Shown here: positions 11,633 to 20,495 of the stretch, one piece after another
How positions within the stretch are numbered: the first letter of the stretch is position 1
How the letters are laid out: the number at the start of each line of letters is the position of its first letter
IMG/VR virus record: IMGVR_UViG_3300042691_008953
Span: 1 to 35,188 of that record
DNA from: a virus
Strand: one strand, 5' to 3'
DNA: 35,188 nucleotides
The notes under the pieces: model-generated
The model's input: the letters and a program-made list of their open reading frames with translations, nothing else
What the model was told of the DNA's origin: nothing
Database searches by the model: none
Made by a program: the position numbers and the translations under genes

Positions 11633-12962
11633 AGATGATCTTAGGGGATTACTTTTCGACAAGCAGTTAAACTGTTTGAACGATAGATCTACTTTTGTAT
11701 CTGCTCTTTGTACACGTCGAGCTGGAAAATCTTATTTAGCAGGAGTCAGGTTATATATTGCAGCACTTACACACCCAAATTCTATTAGCATCTACATTGC
11801 TCTTACTCGTGCTTCTGCTCGTAACATTATGTGGCAGATCTTATTATCAATCGGCTCTAAAGCGGGTATCGAAATTGACCCAAAGGAATCTAGCCTTACA
11901 ATTAGAATACTGGAAACTAACTCAGAAATTCAACTCGTGGGCGCAGATACTAAAAATTTTATTGAGCGACTCCGTGGTATTCCTTACGCTGTCGTTCTTA
12001 TTGACGAAGCGGGATTCTTTAGAGATCATATTTCTTTACTTGTTGACGATGTACTGGAACCTTCGATATCGGACCTTAATGGGCAAATCATACTTTTAGG
12101 AACTCCTGCCGTAAGACCTCAGGGACTATTCTATGAGGCTACCATGGGGAAAGCTAACGGCTGGTCGGTGCACAAGTGGTCAGTGTTTGATAATCCTCAC
12201 ATGCCTAACCAGAGAGCTTTCGTTGATGCGATGATGAAGCGTCGAAACTGGACCGTTGAGAATCCAACTTATCAAAGAGAGTGGTGCGGTAACTGGGTAG
12301 AAGATCTTGATGCTCTTGTTTACAAATACAAAAAAGGAAAAAATGAATATAACGCGCTCCCTACCAATGACGGCTGGATTCGTGTTCTGGCTATCGACTA
12401 TGGATGGCACGACAAGACTGCTATCGCTGTTGTCGCGTATCATCCAAAGGTTAAGAAGTCTTATGTCGAATATGCAAAAGGCTATAGTGAGCTTATTCCT
12501 TCACAGATTGCAGAGATGCTTCAGAAGGTTATTCACCGATATTCTCCATCGAAAATAGTGGCGGATACTGGCGGATTAGGTAAGTCCATTACTGAAGAGA
12601 TGCGTATCAGGTATCAGATCCCGATTATCGCAGCCAGTAAGACCGATAAGGCAACTTATATATCACTTCTCAACGGTGACTTCATCGACGGGAATCTTCT
12701 TATTCATTCCAGCCTGTCAGAATTAAGTCATCAGTATTCTACACTCGTGAAGGATGAGGATGGAAGCGAAGATCCTACGATGCCAAACGACTTGTGCGAT
12801 GCGGTGCTTTACGCTTGGAGAGAAACCAGATCTTATCAGGGTAAAGAAGATAAAATTTACAGCACAAAAGAAGAGCGAATCAATGCGGAAGCTGATGCTT
12901 ACTGGCAGAAAGAATCTGAAAAAATAGAAGAAGAGGAGAGAAAAGAATGGTGGCAAAATTGA
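11574..12962 (+). CDS. terL: Terminase large subunit
   Basis: The packaging motor, 462 residues from ATG 11574; a TTG one codon upstream is possible. AGAGGG supports the start. Numbered from that TTG, the ATPase half has a Walker A of the R-R-A-G-K-S type (49-54), Walker B VVLIDEAGFF (141-150, D145-E146) and the coupling motif LLGTP (175-179). The nuclease half has the RNase H-like acidic residues D276 (LAIDYGWHDKTA), D332 (VADTGG) and D407/D410 (NDLCDAVLYAW). It cuts concatemeric DNA and pumps it through the portal. Ends in a charged KESEKIEEEERKEWWQN tail that overlaps the next gene by 16 bp. Confidence 0.95.
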   Translation: MNQQDLKILQRFVQLEWTNKDDLRGLLFDKQLNCLNDRSTFVSALCTRRAGKSYLAGVRLYIAALTHPNSISIYIALTRASARNIMWQILLSIGSKAGIEIDPKESSLTIRILETNSEIQLVGADTKNFIERLRGIPYAVVLIDEAGFFRDHISLLVDDVLEPSISDLNGQIILLGTPAVRPQGLFYEATMGKANGWSVHKWSVFDNPHMPNQRAFVDAMMKRRNWTVENPTYQREWCGNWVEDLDALVYKYKKGKNEYNALPTNDGWIRVLAIDYGWHDKTAIAVVAYHPKVKKSYVEYAKGYSELIPSQIAEMLQKVIHRYSPSKIVADTGGLGKSITEEMRIRYQIPIIAASKTDKATYISLLNGDFIDGNLLIHSSLSELSHQYSTLVKDEDGSEDPTMPNDLCDAVLYAWRETRSYQGKEDKIYSTKEERINAEADAYWQKESEKIEEEERKEWWQN

Positions 12963-13150
12963 GTGAGATTAAGAAGTTGCTAAAGATTCTTAGAGAAAAC
13001 GGTGTTGAAGAGTATAAAAACGGTGATATTCATGTAAAATTAGGTGCTAGAGCTTTCTTATCAAAGCCAATGATCGACATTACTGAGTTTGAGTCTAAGT
13101 CGAAAAACAATAACAACGACGAAGAATATCTATACGATTCAGGAGTGTAA
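12947..13150 (+). CDS. Small hypothetical protein between terminase and portal
   Basis: A 67-residue protein (LSEIKKLLKILRENGVEEYK, NGDIHVKLG, then an acidic tail ending EEYLYDSGV). AGAGGAGAG precedes ATG 12947. A small protein with a KLLRxxGVxxYKxGDIxVxL pattern is common at this position, between terminase and portal, in podovirus-like genomes. The role is unknown; a packaging or head-assembly accessory is likely by position. Confidence 0.65.
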   Translation: MVAKLSEIKKLLKILRENGVEEYKNGDIHVKLGARAFLSKPMIDITEFESKSKNNNNDEEYLYDSGV

Positions 13151-13153
13151 CAA

Positions 13154-15037
13154 ATGGAAGCAATGCGATGGTACGAAGAAAAAAACGGCAAAGTAAGCGA
13201 TATGCTGGTGCCTCTGATTAGATTCTTAAGACAGAATCAATCTTATCGGCACACGGAAAACTTGCGTAACGTAAGGCTGTACGGGAATCTTGATGTACTT
13301 GGTTTAAGCTCTCTCCAGTATTCAAGACCTTCTCCATCGAGTGCGAATCATCGAGTTACTCTTAACGTAATCAAGTCATGCGTTGATACTGCTCAGAGTA
13401 AGATCGCAAAGAACAAAGTGAAGCCTACTTTTTTGACAAGTGGTGGTGACTGGTCACAGCAGAAGAAAGCTAAGAAGCTGGACAAGTTTATTCTTGGTCA
13501 GTTTAATGCTTCAAACGTCTATACTATTGCGCAGAAGATCTTTATTGATGCTGGTATCTTCGGCACTGGCTTTATGAAGATCTACAACGATGATGGTCAG
13601 ATCGCTTGCGAAAGAACGGTTCCTGATGAATTGATTGTTGATGATGCAGAAGGTGTTTATGGATTCCCAAGAAACTTGTATCAAAGCAAATTTGTTTCAA
13701 AAGATGTACTGCTTGCGGCATATCCAAAGTACCGAAGACAGATTGAAGCACTTGAGACAGTCTCGACGAGTGCTACTTCGTTTAGCACGAACTATGCAAC
13801 TGAACAGGTTGTTGTCTATGAAGCATGGCACTTGCCTTCATCTAAGAGTAAAAAAGACGGATTACACGTTGTATGTATTGAAGGATGCGATCTTGGTTCT
13901 GAGGTATGGGAGAAAGATTACTTCCCATTTGCTAAGTTTATGTGGAGCGAAAAGCCTTTTGGGTTTTGGGGTAGTGGAATCAGTGAAGAGCTAACTGGGA
14001 TTCAAATTGAGATCAACAAGACGCTAAGAAACATTCAGATCGCGCATCACTTGATGAGTGCTCCAGCGGTTTACTTAGAAGATGGATCTTCTGTTTCTGC
14101 TCAGCATATCAACAACGAGATCGGTCGAATTATTAAATACAAAGGCGTTAGACCTATCCAAGATCCTCAGGGAATCATGGCACCAGAAGTCTATGCGCAC
14201 TTAGAGAATCTTTACCGTAAGTCATTTGAGATTGTTGGGATCTCGCAGCTCTCGGCTCAGAGTCAGAAACCTTCTGGTTTAAACTCTGGAAAAGCTCTTC
14301 GTGAGTTCAACGATATTGAGTCAGATAGATTCTTAGTAGTTGGTCAACGATGGGAAAACTTCTTCATGGATATAGCAAAGCAAATGATCGGCTGCGCTAG
14401 AGAGATCTACGAAGACGATAAAGACTTCTCTGTGAAGGTTAAAGGAAAGAAATTTCTTGAGACTATCAAGTGGGAAGAAGTCGATATGGCAGAAGACAAG
14501 TATATCATGCAAGTCTTCCCAACTTCTCTGCTTCCAACAAGTCCAGAGGGAAGGCTTCAGACGATTCAAGAGATGATCGAAGCTGGAATGATTGACCAAG
14601 AGACAGGCGCGGAGCTTTTGGATTATCCAGATCTTGAGAGAGCAAACGATTTAAACTTTGCTTCTCGTCAAGTTATCAGGGACATCGTTGATAGGATTAC
14701 GGATGAAGGAATGTTCACAGCTCCAGAGCCATACATGAATTTGGATTACGCTGTGAAGTACGCTCAACTTGCCTATAACAGAGCCAAGCTAGAGAATTGC
14801 CCAGAAGAGAATTTGGAGCTTCTGCGTAGGTTTATGGAACAGTCTATGAATCTTTTAGCTCCTCCAGAGCCAATGCAGCCACAACTTGAGCCTCTTCCAG
14901 AGAATCCAGCAATGGTCGCTCCTATGGAAGATGCTCCAATGCCTATGGGTGGCGATCCTAACGCTCTAGCAGGGATTCCAATGGAAGAAGCGGGAATGAT
15001 GGAAGTACCGCAACAAGAAGGCTTACCGCTTCAATAG
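13154..15037 (+). CDS. Portal protein
   Basis: This 627-residue protein lies directly between terminase and scaffold and has podoviral portal features. The N-terminal half includes NHRVTLNVIKSCVDTAQSKI and PDELIVDDAEGVYGFPRN. The central stretch WGSGISEELTGIQIEINKTL leads into a long helical stem region (about 278-300). YRKSFEIVGISQLSAQSQKP is followed by SGKALREFNDIESDRF. The last 75 residues are proline- and methionine-rich and probably disordered. Twelve copies would form the ring that docks the terminase and the head-tail adaptor. The ribosome site CAGGAGTG is strong. Confidence 0.92.
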   Translation: MEAMRWYEEKNGKVSDMLVPLIRFLRQNQSYRHTENLRNVRLYGNLDVLGLSSLQYSRPSPSSANHRVTLNVIKSCVDTAQSKIAKNKVKPTFLTSGGDWSQQKKAKKLDKFILGQFNASNVYTIAQKIFIDAGIFGTGFMKIYNDDGQIACERTVPDELIVDDAEGVYGFPRNLYQSKFVSKDVLLAAYPKYRRQIEALETVSTSATSFSTNYATEQVVVYEAWHLPSSKSKKDGLHVVCIEGCDLGSEVWEKDYFPFAKFMWSEKPFGFWGSGISEELTGIQIEINKTLRNIQIAHHLMSAPAVYLEDGSSVSAQHINNEIGRIIKYKGVRPIQDPQGIMAPEVYAHLENLYRKSFEIVGISQLSAQSQKPSGLNSGKALREFNDIESDRFLVVGQRWENFFMDIAKQMIGCAREIYEDDKDFSVKVKGKKFLETIKWEEVDMAEDKYIMQVFPTSLLPTSPEGRLQTIQEMIEAGMIDQETGAELLDYPDLERANDLNFASRQVIRDIVDRITDEGMFTAPEPYMNLDYAVKYAQLAYNRAKLENCPEENLELLRRFMEQSMNLLAPPEPMQPQLEPLPENPAMVAPMEDAPMPMGGDPNALAGIPMEEAGMMEVPQQEGLPLQ

Positions 15038-15065
15038 TGAAGCTTATAAGAATGAGAGGGTATCA

Positions 15066-15914
15066 ATGGAAGTACAGGGAACAGTCACGGCTACAGCATC
15101 AGACGTAATGGCATCAGCAGAAGCGCCTCAGGAGGTAGTAGCAGAAGCTACTCAAGAGACAGCTCCAGTTGAGGCCGCGGCGGAAGAAGAGAAGCCAGTT
15201 GAAGACGAAGCATTTTCTCGCAAGTTTGCTGCATTAAGTAAACGCGAAAGAGAGCTTCAAAAGAGAGAGGAAGAGATCAAAGCAAAGGTTGCAGGATATT
15301 CGTCTGTCGATGAGTATAAAAAGTTAGCAAAAACAAATGTTAACAAGTGGCTTGAAGAAAGTGGAGTTACTTTCGACGAGATCACAGAATACTATTTAAA
15401 CGGTGCAGAAAACAAAGATCCTAAGATTATTGAAGTTGAAGAAAAGCTTTCTAATCTTGAAAAGCAGATAAGAGAGAAGGAAGAGAAGGCCGCGGAAGCA
15501 GATCGTAAGGCCGCGGTTGCTGGGTATAAAGCAGAGCAAAAGGCTCATGTTCTTTCAAAATCTGCGGAATATGAGCTTATCGCTGCAACAAACAGTTTTG
15601 ATTTAGTCTACGATGTCACAAAAGAGTATTACGACAAGAACAACAAAGTTTTGTCACATGATGAGGCTGCAAAATTAGTTGAGGATTATCTCGAAAGAGA
15701 AGTTGATAAAGTTTTAAAAGCAAGTAAAATAAAGAATAAGTTTAGCGCACAAGCGCAAAGTAAGACTGAGACTAGCCAAAAGACTGATTCGGCTAAAGAA
15801 CAAATCAAAACATTAAACAATTCGATGACAAGTGCGAGTGGATCGCCTTCGTCAAAACCTTTAACAAGAGAAGAGTCACTCGAAAGAGCGGCATCATTGT
15901 TAAAATTTACTTAG
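15066..15914 (+). CDS. Scaffolding protein
   Basis: A 282-residue, highly charged and helical protein placed between portal and major capsid genes. The first 50 residues are acidic and A/E-rich. A coiled coil (about 52-75, SKRERELQKREEEIKAK) and a second (about 128-165) follow. The C-terminus has an S/T-rich linker and a basic-helical end (REESLERAASLLKF). No enzyme motif is present. Such proteins guide capsid assembly and then leave the head. The call rests on position and composition. Confidence 0.85.
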   Translation: MEVQGTVTATASDVMASAEAPQEVVAEATQETAPVEAAAEEEKPVEDEAFSRKFAALSKRERELQKREEEIKAKVAGYSSVDEYKKLAKTNVNKWLEESGVTFDEITEYYLNGAENKDPKIIEVEEKLSNLEKQIREKEEKAAEADRKAAVAGYKAEQKAHVLSKSAEYELIAATNSFDLVYDVTKEYYDKNNKVLSHDEAAKLVEDYLEREVDKVLKASKIKNKFSAQAQSKTETSQKTDSAKEQIKTLNNSMTSASGSPSSKPLTREESLERAASLLKFT

Positions 15915-15926
15915 GAGTAAAATAAA

Positions 15927-17132
15927 ATGCCAGCATTAGATATGACAAGTTTCGCAGGAGCTTTGAAAGAGCACTACGCAGGACAACGAGTACAAAACAT
16001 GGTCTATAAGGATAATCCTCTTTTAGCCATGCTTCCAAAATATGAGAAGTTCGGCGGCAAGAACTATCCTCTTCCTTTGATCTACGGAAACCCTACTGGT
16101 CGATCTGCTACTTTCTCGACTGCTCAGGGTAACAAAAACGGTTCAAAAATCGTTGAGTTCCTTTTAACTCGTAGCTCTGACTACGCTTTGGCTTCTATTT
16201 CTAACGAAGTTCTTGAAGCTTCTGTTGGAAACGTAAACGCTTTCATGGAAGCTGCTACTTGTGAGATTGACGGCGCAATCAATGCTGCTGCTCGCTCGCT
16301 TGCTATCGGTTGCTACGGCAGCGGTTCTGGTACTATCGGTCAAGTTGCTACCGCTTCTTTGGGCGTAACAACTATCACTTTGGTTAACATCAACGACATT
16401 ACCAACTTTGAAGTTGGCATGGTGTTGAAGGCTGCTACGACTGAAGCTGCTACCACGATTCGCGCTGGTTCTGTTACGATTACCGCTATCGACCGCGATC
16501 TCGGTACTCTTACTGCATCGGCTAACTGGTCAACTGGTATCGCTGCTATCGCTCAGAACGATTATCTCGTTCCCGATGGTGACGCTACGTTGAAAGTTAA
16601 AGGATTGGCTGCATGGATTCCCTATGCTGCTCCTTCTGCAACTGCTTTCTACGGTGTTGATCGTACCGCTGACGTTACCCGCTTGGCTGGTGTTCGTCAG
16701 GATGGTTCTGCTAAGCCTATCGAAGAAGCTTTGATTGACTTGGCTTCGCGAATTGGCCGTGAAGGTGGTCGTCCTTCTCACTTGTTCTTGGATTTCTCGA
16801 AGTACGCAGATCTTGAAAAAGCTCTCGGCTCGAAAGTTCAATATATCAGCGAGAAAGTTGGCGAAGTTGGATTCTCTGGTCTTCAGATCAATGGTCCTAA
16901 AGGAATGATTAAAGTTATTCCAGATCAAAACTGCCCTTCTAACTTGGGATATATGTTGTCTATGGATAACTGGAAGCTCTATTCTTTGGGTGGCGCTCCT
17001 AAGATCTTGGACAGCGACGGTATGAAGATGCTTCGTGAGTCAAGCGCAGACGCTGTAGAAATTCGTGTGGGCTACTATGCCGCGCTCGGTTGCAATGGTC
17101 CCGCGTACTCAGGCGTTGTTAAACTTAGCTAA
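15927..17132 (+). CDS. Major capsid protein
   Basis: A 401-residue protein right after the scaffold, expected to adopt the HK97 fold. It starts MPALDMTSFAGALKEHYAGQ and continues with NMVYKDNPLLAMLPKYEKFGG, GNPTGRSATFSTAQG and the SSDYALASISNEVL strand/helix typical of podovirus coat proteins. A threonine- and alanine-rich segment at about 143-205 (ASLGVTTITLVNINDITNFE) looks like an inserted beta domain exposed on the shell. The gene ends in front of a strong terminator, consistent with a need for high coat protein levels. Codon choice appears biased toward GCT and GGT, as expected for high expression. Confidence 0.93.
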   Translation: MPALDMTSFAGALKEHYAGQRVQNMVYKDNPLLAMLPKYEKFGGKNYPLPLIYGNPTGRSATFSTAQGNKNGSKIVEFLLTRSSDYALASISNEVLEASVGNVNAFMEAATCEIDGAINAAARSLAIGCYGSGSGTIGQVATASLGVTTITLVNINDITNFEVGMVLKAATTEAATTIRAGSVTITAIDRDLGTLTASANWSTGIAAIAQNDYLVPDGDATLKVKGLAAWIPYAAPSATAFYGVDRTADVTRLAGVRQDGSAKPIEEALIDLASRIGREGGRPSHLFLDFSKYADLEKALGSKVQYISEKVGEVGFSGLQINGPKGMIKVIPDQNCPSNLGYMLSMDNWKLYSLGGAPKILDSDGMKMLRESSADAVEIRVGYYAALGCNGPAYSGVVKLS

Positions 17133-17159
17133 ACTAAATTAGTTTACTATCCTAACTCG

Positions 17160-17190
17160 GCTCGCTCTCGAAAGGGGGCGGGCCTTTTTA
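17160..17190 (+). terminator. Intrinsic terminator after the capsid gene
   Basis: GGCTCGCTCTC-GAAA-GGGGGCGGGCC-TTTTT: an 11-bp stem (three G-U pairs) closed by a GNRA tetraloop, followed by five T. A second small palindrome, TAAACTA-aat-TAGTTTA, spans 17131-17147 at the stop codon. Partial read-through would set the ratio of coat protein to the downstream head and tail proteins. Confidence 0.85.
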
Positions 17191-17258
17191 GGTAGAAGCT
17201 GCGCTCTTGGATGTAGAGAATTTCCTCTGCTTTTCGAGTGGGCTTAAGGGGTTATAAA

Positions 17259-17636
17259 ATGGCAAATCGTCTATTCCAACAATTTCAGGGAACTCTCGAC
17301 AAAGGTGTTGTTATGCTTCAGGGGTCTTTTGCTCCTGATACGGCTAACGCTCCTACGACTGTTAAAGGTAAAGGCTTCTCTGTAGCTCGCACTTCGACTG
17401 GTCTTTTCACTATTACTCTTCAAGATACCTACCAGCATTTGATTTCTGGTCAGGTTTCTCTTCAACTTGCTGCTGGTGATGACAAATTTGTTCAGCTTGG
17501 CGCTGTTGATGTTGCATCGGCTAAGACAATCCAAATTCGCGTTTGGGATATTTCTGGTGGTGCTGTAGCTGACATTGCTGCTAACGCAAACAACAGAATC
17601 AACTTCTCTTTGCTTCTCAAAAACTCGACGGTCTAA
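17259..17636 (+). CDS. Small virion protein after the capsid gene
   Basis: Read from ATG 17259 this is 125 residues (MANRLFQQFQGTLDKGVVML and onward). AAGGGG seven bases upstream makes this start better than the in-frame GTG 17238. The protein is beta-rich with repeated GxFSV/FTITLQ strand patterns and a G/A-rich C-terminus. Its place between coat protein and head-tail adaptor suggests a head decoration or structural protein. That is inference from position. Confidence 0.65.
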   Translation: MANRLFQQFQGTLDKGVVMLQGSFAPDTANAPTTVKGKGFSVARTSTGLFTITLQDTYQHLISGQVSLQLAAGDDKFVQLGAVDVASAKTIQIRVWDISGGAVADIAANANNRINFSLLLKNSTV

Positions 17637-17637
17637 T

Positions 17638-17874
17638 ATGTTGGGCTTAATGGGACCAAACAAAAAGGTTGCTACGATTATCGTCGGAAGTTCTGAAAAG
17701 AAGTCCGAAGAGAAAGAAGTTGATCTTGAGAAAGAAGCTCAGTTAGACGCTGCTAAACAATTCCTACAGGCTGTCGAGAAGAAGGATGCGCAAGCAATCG
17801 TTGACTCGTTTAAAGGTCTTATGGAATGTTGCGAGATGGAATCTGAATCTGAGTCTGAAGAAGACAAAGATTAG
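17638..17874 (+). CDS. Small acidic head-region protein
   Basis: A 78-residue protein starting 1 bp after the previous stop. An in-frame ORF extends further upstream inside the previous gene, but that part (QTTESTSLCFSKTRRS) is a shadow. The product has a basic N-terminus (MLGLMGPNKKVATIIVG), then charged helices (AAKQFLQAVEKKDAQAIVDS), and ends in an S/E/D-only tail. It resembles small assembly helper proteins, but no family is recognised. Confidence 0.55.
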   Translation: MLGLMGPNKKVATIIVGSSEKKSEEKEVDLEKEAQLDAAKQFLQAVEKKDAQAIVDSFKGLMECCEMESESESEEDKD

Positions 17875-17888
17875 GATTAGGGAATAAT

Positions 17889-17912
17889 GCCTCCCTGAGC
17901 AATCGGGGGGGC
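17889..17912 (+). terminator. GC-rich hairpin before the adaptor gene
   Basis: GCCTCCC-tgagcaatcg-GGGGGGC forms a seven-pair stem with one G-U pair, followed only by TTATT and a run of G. It is a weak terminator at best. It may instead stabilise or attenuate the message before the GGGGG ribosome site of the gene at 17927. Confidence 0.4.
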
Positions 17913-17926
17913 TTATTGGGGGTTAA

Positions 17927-18595
17927 ATGTCTCTAAACGTAACTCTTTCAAGTTTACGCGCTCAAGTTCGTGATCGCGCCGACATGAAGCACACGACTTT
18001 CTGCACTGACTCCGAGATCAATGGATACATTAACTCTGCCTACGCTGAGTTGTATGATCTTCTCGTTGATGCAACGGAGGATTACTATGTCAAATCTGGA
18101 ACTATTTCTTGTGACGGTATTAACGATTCTTTTAGTCTTCCTTCTGACTTCTACAAGCTAAATGGTGTTGACTATCGTCTTGGTGGCGCTGCTCAGCCTA
18201 TGGAAAAGTTTGTTTTTGAAGACAGAAATAAGTACATCAACAATGGAACAATAATCAGATATAGGATCGTAGGTTCCAAGATCTTCTTTAAGCCTTTGCC
18301 TTCAGCTCAGACGATTACACTTTGGTACACTCCAGCGATTACTTTGTTATCTGCCGATGGACACACTGTAGACGGTGTTAATGGATGGGAAGATTACATT
18401 GTATGCGATGCGGCTATGAAGTGTCTTATCAAAGAAGAGTCTGATGTCATGGCTTTCATTGCAGAGAAAAAAGATCTGGAAAAGCGCATAGAGGCAATGT
18501 CACGCAATAGAGATCAGGGAAGACCAGATCGAGTAACTGATGTTACTGGTTCTAAGATTCCTTATTACTATTTAGGTGATGACGCTTGGCTCTAA
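17927..18595 (+). CDS. Head-tail adaptor (head completion) protein
   Basis: A 222-residue protein with the pattern of podoviral adaptor (gp4/gp11-like) proteins. The N-terminus is helical (LSSLRAQVRDRADMKHTTFC, TDSEINGYINSAYAELYDLL), followed by strand-rich DSFSLPSDFYKLNGVDYRLG, FFKPLPSAQTITLWYTPA, and a C-terminal helix, AEKKDLEKRIEAMSRNRDQG. It should form a ring below the portal that receives the tail nozzle. GGGGG lies before ATG 17927. Confidence 0.8.
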   Translation: MSLNVTLSSLRAQVRDRADMKHTTFCTDSEINGYINSAYAELYDLLVDATEDYYVKSGTISCDGINDSFSLPSDFYKLNGVDYRLGGAAQPMEKFVFEDRNKYINNGTIIRYRIVGSKIFFKPLPSAQTITLWYTPAITLLSADGHTVDGVNGWEDYIVCDAAMKCLIKEESDVMAFIAEKKDLEKRIEAMSRNRDQGRPDRVTDVTGSKIPYYYLGDDAWL

Positions 18596-18894
18596 AAAAG
18601 GTTTTCTCTGATGACTTCAACACACAGAAGCTTCAAGATAACTTGGCTGACGGTATTCGTAAGATTGAAAACAATATCATTTTAAACGGTGTTGTTATAA
18701 CTTCTAAGGCTGTAGCTATTACTGTTGATAATCAAATTAATCACGGTCTTGGAAGAAAGCCTGTTGGTTTTTTGATAGTTGATTCAAATTCAGACGTTAG
18801 AGTTTGGCAAAGCGCAACAGCTAATCAAAATAAAGACAAGTATCTACTTTTAAAGTTTAGTGCTTCAGCTATAGTTACTTTATACATTTTTTAA
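18586..18894 (+). CDS. Short conserved virion-associated protein
   Basis: A 102-residue protein starting at TTG 18586, overlapping the adaptor stop by 10 bp; AGGTGATGA serves as ribosome site and no ATG is available in the conserved part. The sequence pattern (DNLADGIRKIENNIILNGVV, then NQINHGLGRKPVGFLIVDSN, ending VTLYIF) is a recurring small protein beside podovirus tail genes. The HGLGR-x-x-x-G motif is the most conserved part. It is probably a structural or tail-associated protein. Confidence 0.7.
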   Translation: MALKKVFSDDFNTQKLQDNLADGIRKIENNIILNGVVITSKAVAITVDNQINHGLGRKPVGFLIVDSNSDVRVWQSATANQNKDKYLLLKFSASAIVTLYIF

Positions 18895-18903
18895 GGGGAA
18901 TCA

Positions 18904-20442
18904 ATGGCTACTCCACTAATGACGATTACTCTACCAGTGGTAGGACCAGCAGGAACACTTGGACCAGAGTGGGCAAATACTCTTAACGCTGCTTTTGATA
19001 CTATCGACTCTCACGATCACACTACTGGAAAAGGAAAGAAGATTCCTACTGCTGGATTTTCGATTGATGGAGATTTTAACCTAAACAGTTTTGCTTTACT
19101 TACTGCAAACTATGTAAAGCTAGTGAATAACGTATCTACAGTTTCTGATTACACTACTTTGTATTGTATTAACGGAGATATGTATTGGAAAAATGCTAGT
19201 GGTGTTGCAATTCAACTTACTAGCGGTTCGACGATTAACGTGGCTGGAGTTGGTGGAATCGGGGGAGACTATACAACTTCTACAGCTTCGGTAACTTATT
19301 CAGATATTACGAAAACATTTTTATTTAAGCAGAATCCTACAACTACAGCAGACATATATAGTGGATCTTTGTTTATTTGTGAGACTATTTCTGCTGGTAA
19401 CAGTGTAGAAATTCAAGCTCCAAGCGCATTGGCTTCAAGCTATCAGTTAACTCTTCCAACTGCTCTTCCAGCATCTAAAAAAATTGTGACAATGACTTCA
19501 AGCGGTGTTCTTTCTGCTGATGATTCATTTAGCTCAACTTTAGATATTCAAAACTACACAATAGTCGCGTCTGTAGCTTCAAGTGCTTTAACTGTAGCAA
19601 TTAAAACTTTAGCTGGAACAGATGCAACTACTTCTAATCCTGCTTTTATATCATTCAGAAGTGATACTGCTGGAAGCGGTGTATTTGTTAAAAGAACTAT
19701 AACGAGTGCCTTATCAGTTGTTGTTTCAAGTGGTGCTACTCTTGGTCACTCAAACGCTACCGCTCAATATATTTACGTCTACGCATTGGATAACGCTGGA
19801 ACGGTAGAGCTTGCAGTATCTTCCACGCTGTTCAATGATCGAGTTGTTCAAAGCACAACTGCTGAAGGTGGCGCTGGCGGCGCTGATACCTCTTCAGTGC
19901 TTTATTCAACGACTGCTAGAACAAGTAAAGCTATTCGTCTTATCGCTAGGCTAACGTCTAACCAAACAACGGCTGGGACATGGGCGGCTGTGCCTACTGC
20001 GATTACATTGATGCCTGAGAATCCCGATCCAGTTAACATCGTTGTTAGTTCTGGTAGTGGTGCCTTTTCTACTACAGCACTAAACGGTTCAGAGGTAGAT
20101 GTAACAAACTTAACTGTTACAATTCAAACATCAGGTAAGCCAGTTATCATCCAAATGATTCCAGATTCTCAGAGCGCAAACTCTAGTTACATTGGTGGTA
20201 ATGCTCCAGCGGCTGGTACTTATTTTACTAGGTTACTTTTAGACAGAGGCGGCTCAACTATTGCTAGATTTGAGATTGGTTTCAACCATGCAGGTTCAGA
20301 CCTATACAGGATAGGGAGCACTGTGATTTTTTACGATGCTCCTACTGCGGGAACTTATACATATAAAATAAAACAATCAATGAGCTCCGCTGGAACAAAC
20401 GCAGTTACTAACTACATGAGGCTGATTGCCTACGAACTATGA
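18904..20442 (+). CDS. Tail-fibre-like protein 1
   Basis: A 512-residue beta-rich protein with a ribosome site AAGGGGAATC. The N-terminal part (GPAGTLGPEWANTLNAAFDT, then IDSHDHTTGKGKKI) is the attachment-type module of many phage fibres. It is followed by repeats ending KKIVTMTSSGVLSADD (about 195-205). The middle third is a typical fibre domain with VFVKRTITSALSVVVSSGAT and TARTSKAIRLIARLTSNQTT. The end folds as a beta sandwich closing in TNYMRLIAYEL. It is paralogous to the next gene in the first 200 residues and in the C-terminal domain. It probably contacts the host surface. Confidence 0.8.
   Translation: MATPLMTITLPVVGPAGTLGPEWANTLNAAFDTIDSHDHTTGKGKKIPTAGFSIDGDFNLNSFALLTANYVKLVNNVSTVSDYTTLYCINGDMYWKNASGVAIQLTSGSTINVAGVGGIGGDYTTSTASVTYSDITKTFLFKQNPTTTADIYSGSLFICETISAGNSVEIQAPSALASSYQLTLPTALPASKKIVTMTSSGVLSADDSFSSTLDIQNYTIVASVASSALTVAIKTLAGTDATTSNPAFISFRSDTAGSGVFVKRTITSALSVVVSSGATLGHSNATAQYIYVYALDNAGTVELAVSSTLFNDRVVQSTTAEGGAGGADTSSVLYSTTARTSKAIRLIARLTSNQTTAGTWAAVPTAITLMPENPDPVNIVVSSGSGAFSTTALNGSEVDVTNLTVTIQTSGKPVIIQMIPDSQSANSSYIGGNAPAAGTYFTRLLLDRGGSTIARFEIGFNHAGSDLYRIGSTVIFYDAPTAGTYTYKIKQSMSSAGTNAVTNYMRLIAYEL
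19012..19035 (+). repeat. 24-bp perfect repeat shared by the two fibre genes
   Basis: The same 24 bases occur at 19012-19035 and 20604-20627; they encode the HDHTTGKG motif. A second shared block encodes WKNASGV in both genes (near 19186 and 20778). The repeats come from duplication of the fibre gene and could support recombination between the two copies. Confidence 0.75.
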
Positions 20443-20495
20443 TCTTAGAAGCCGTACTCGTGAAGACGAGCTTATTTGTGAAGGAAGTTTAAAAA

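Noticed and set aside
17238-17258. GTG start for the virion protein after the capsid gene
   Set aside because: It adds seven residues, and the AAGGGG ribosome site fits the ATG at 17259 instead.
17575-17637. Upstream extension of the small acidic head-region protein
   Set aside because: It is read out of frame inside the previous gene and gives an unnatural T/S-rich peptide; the product at 17638 starts right after the previous stop.
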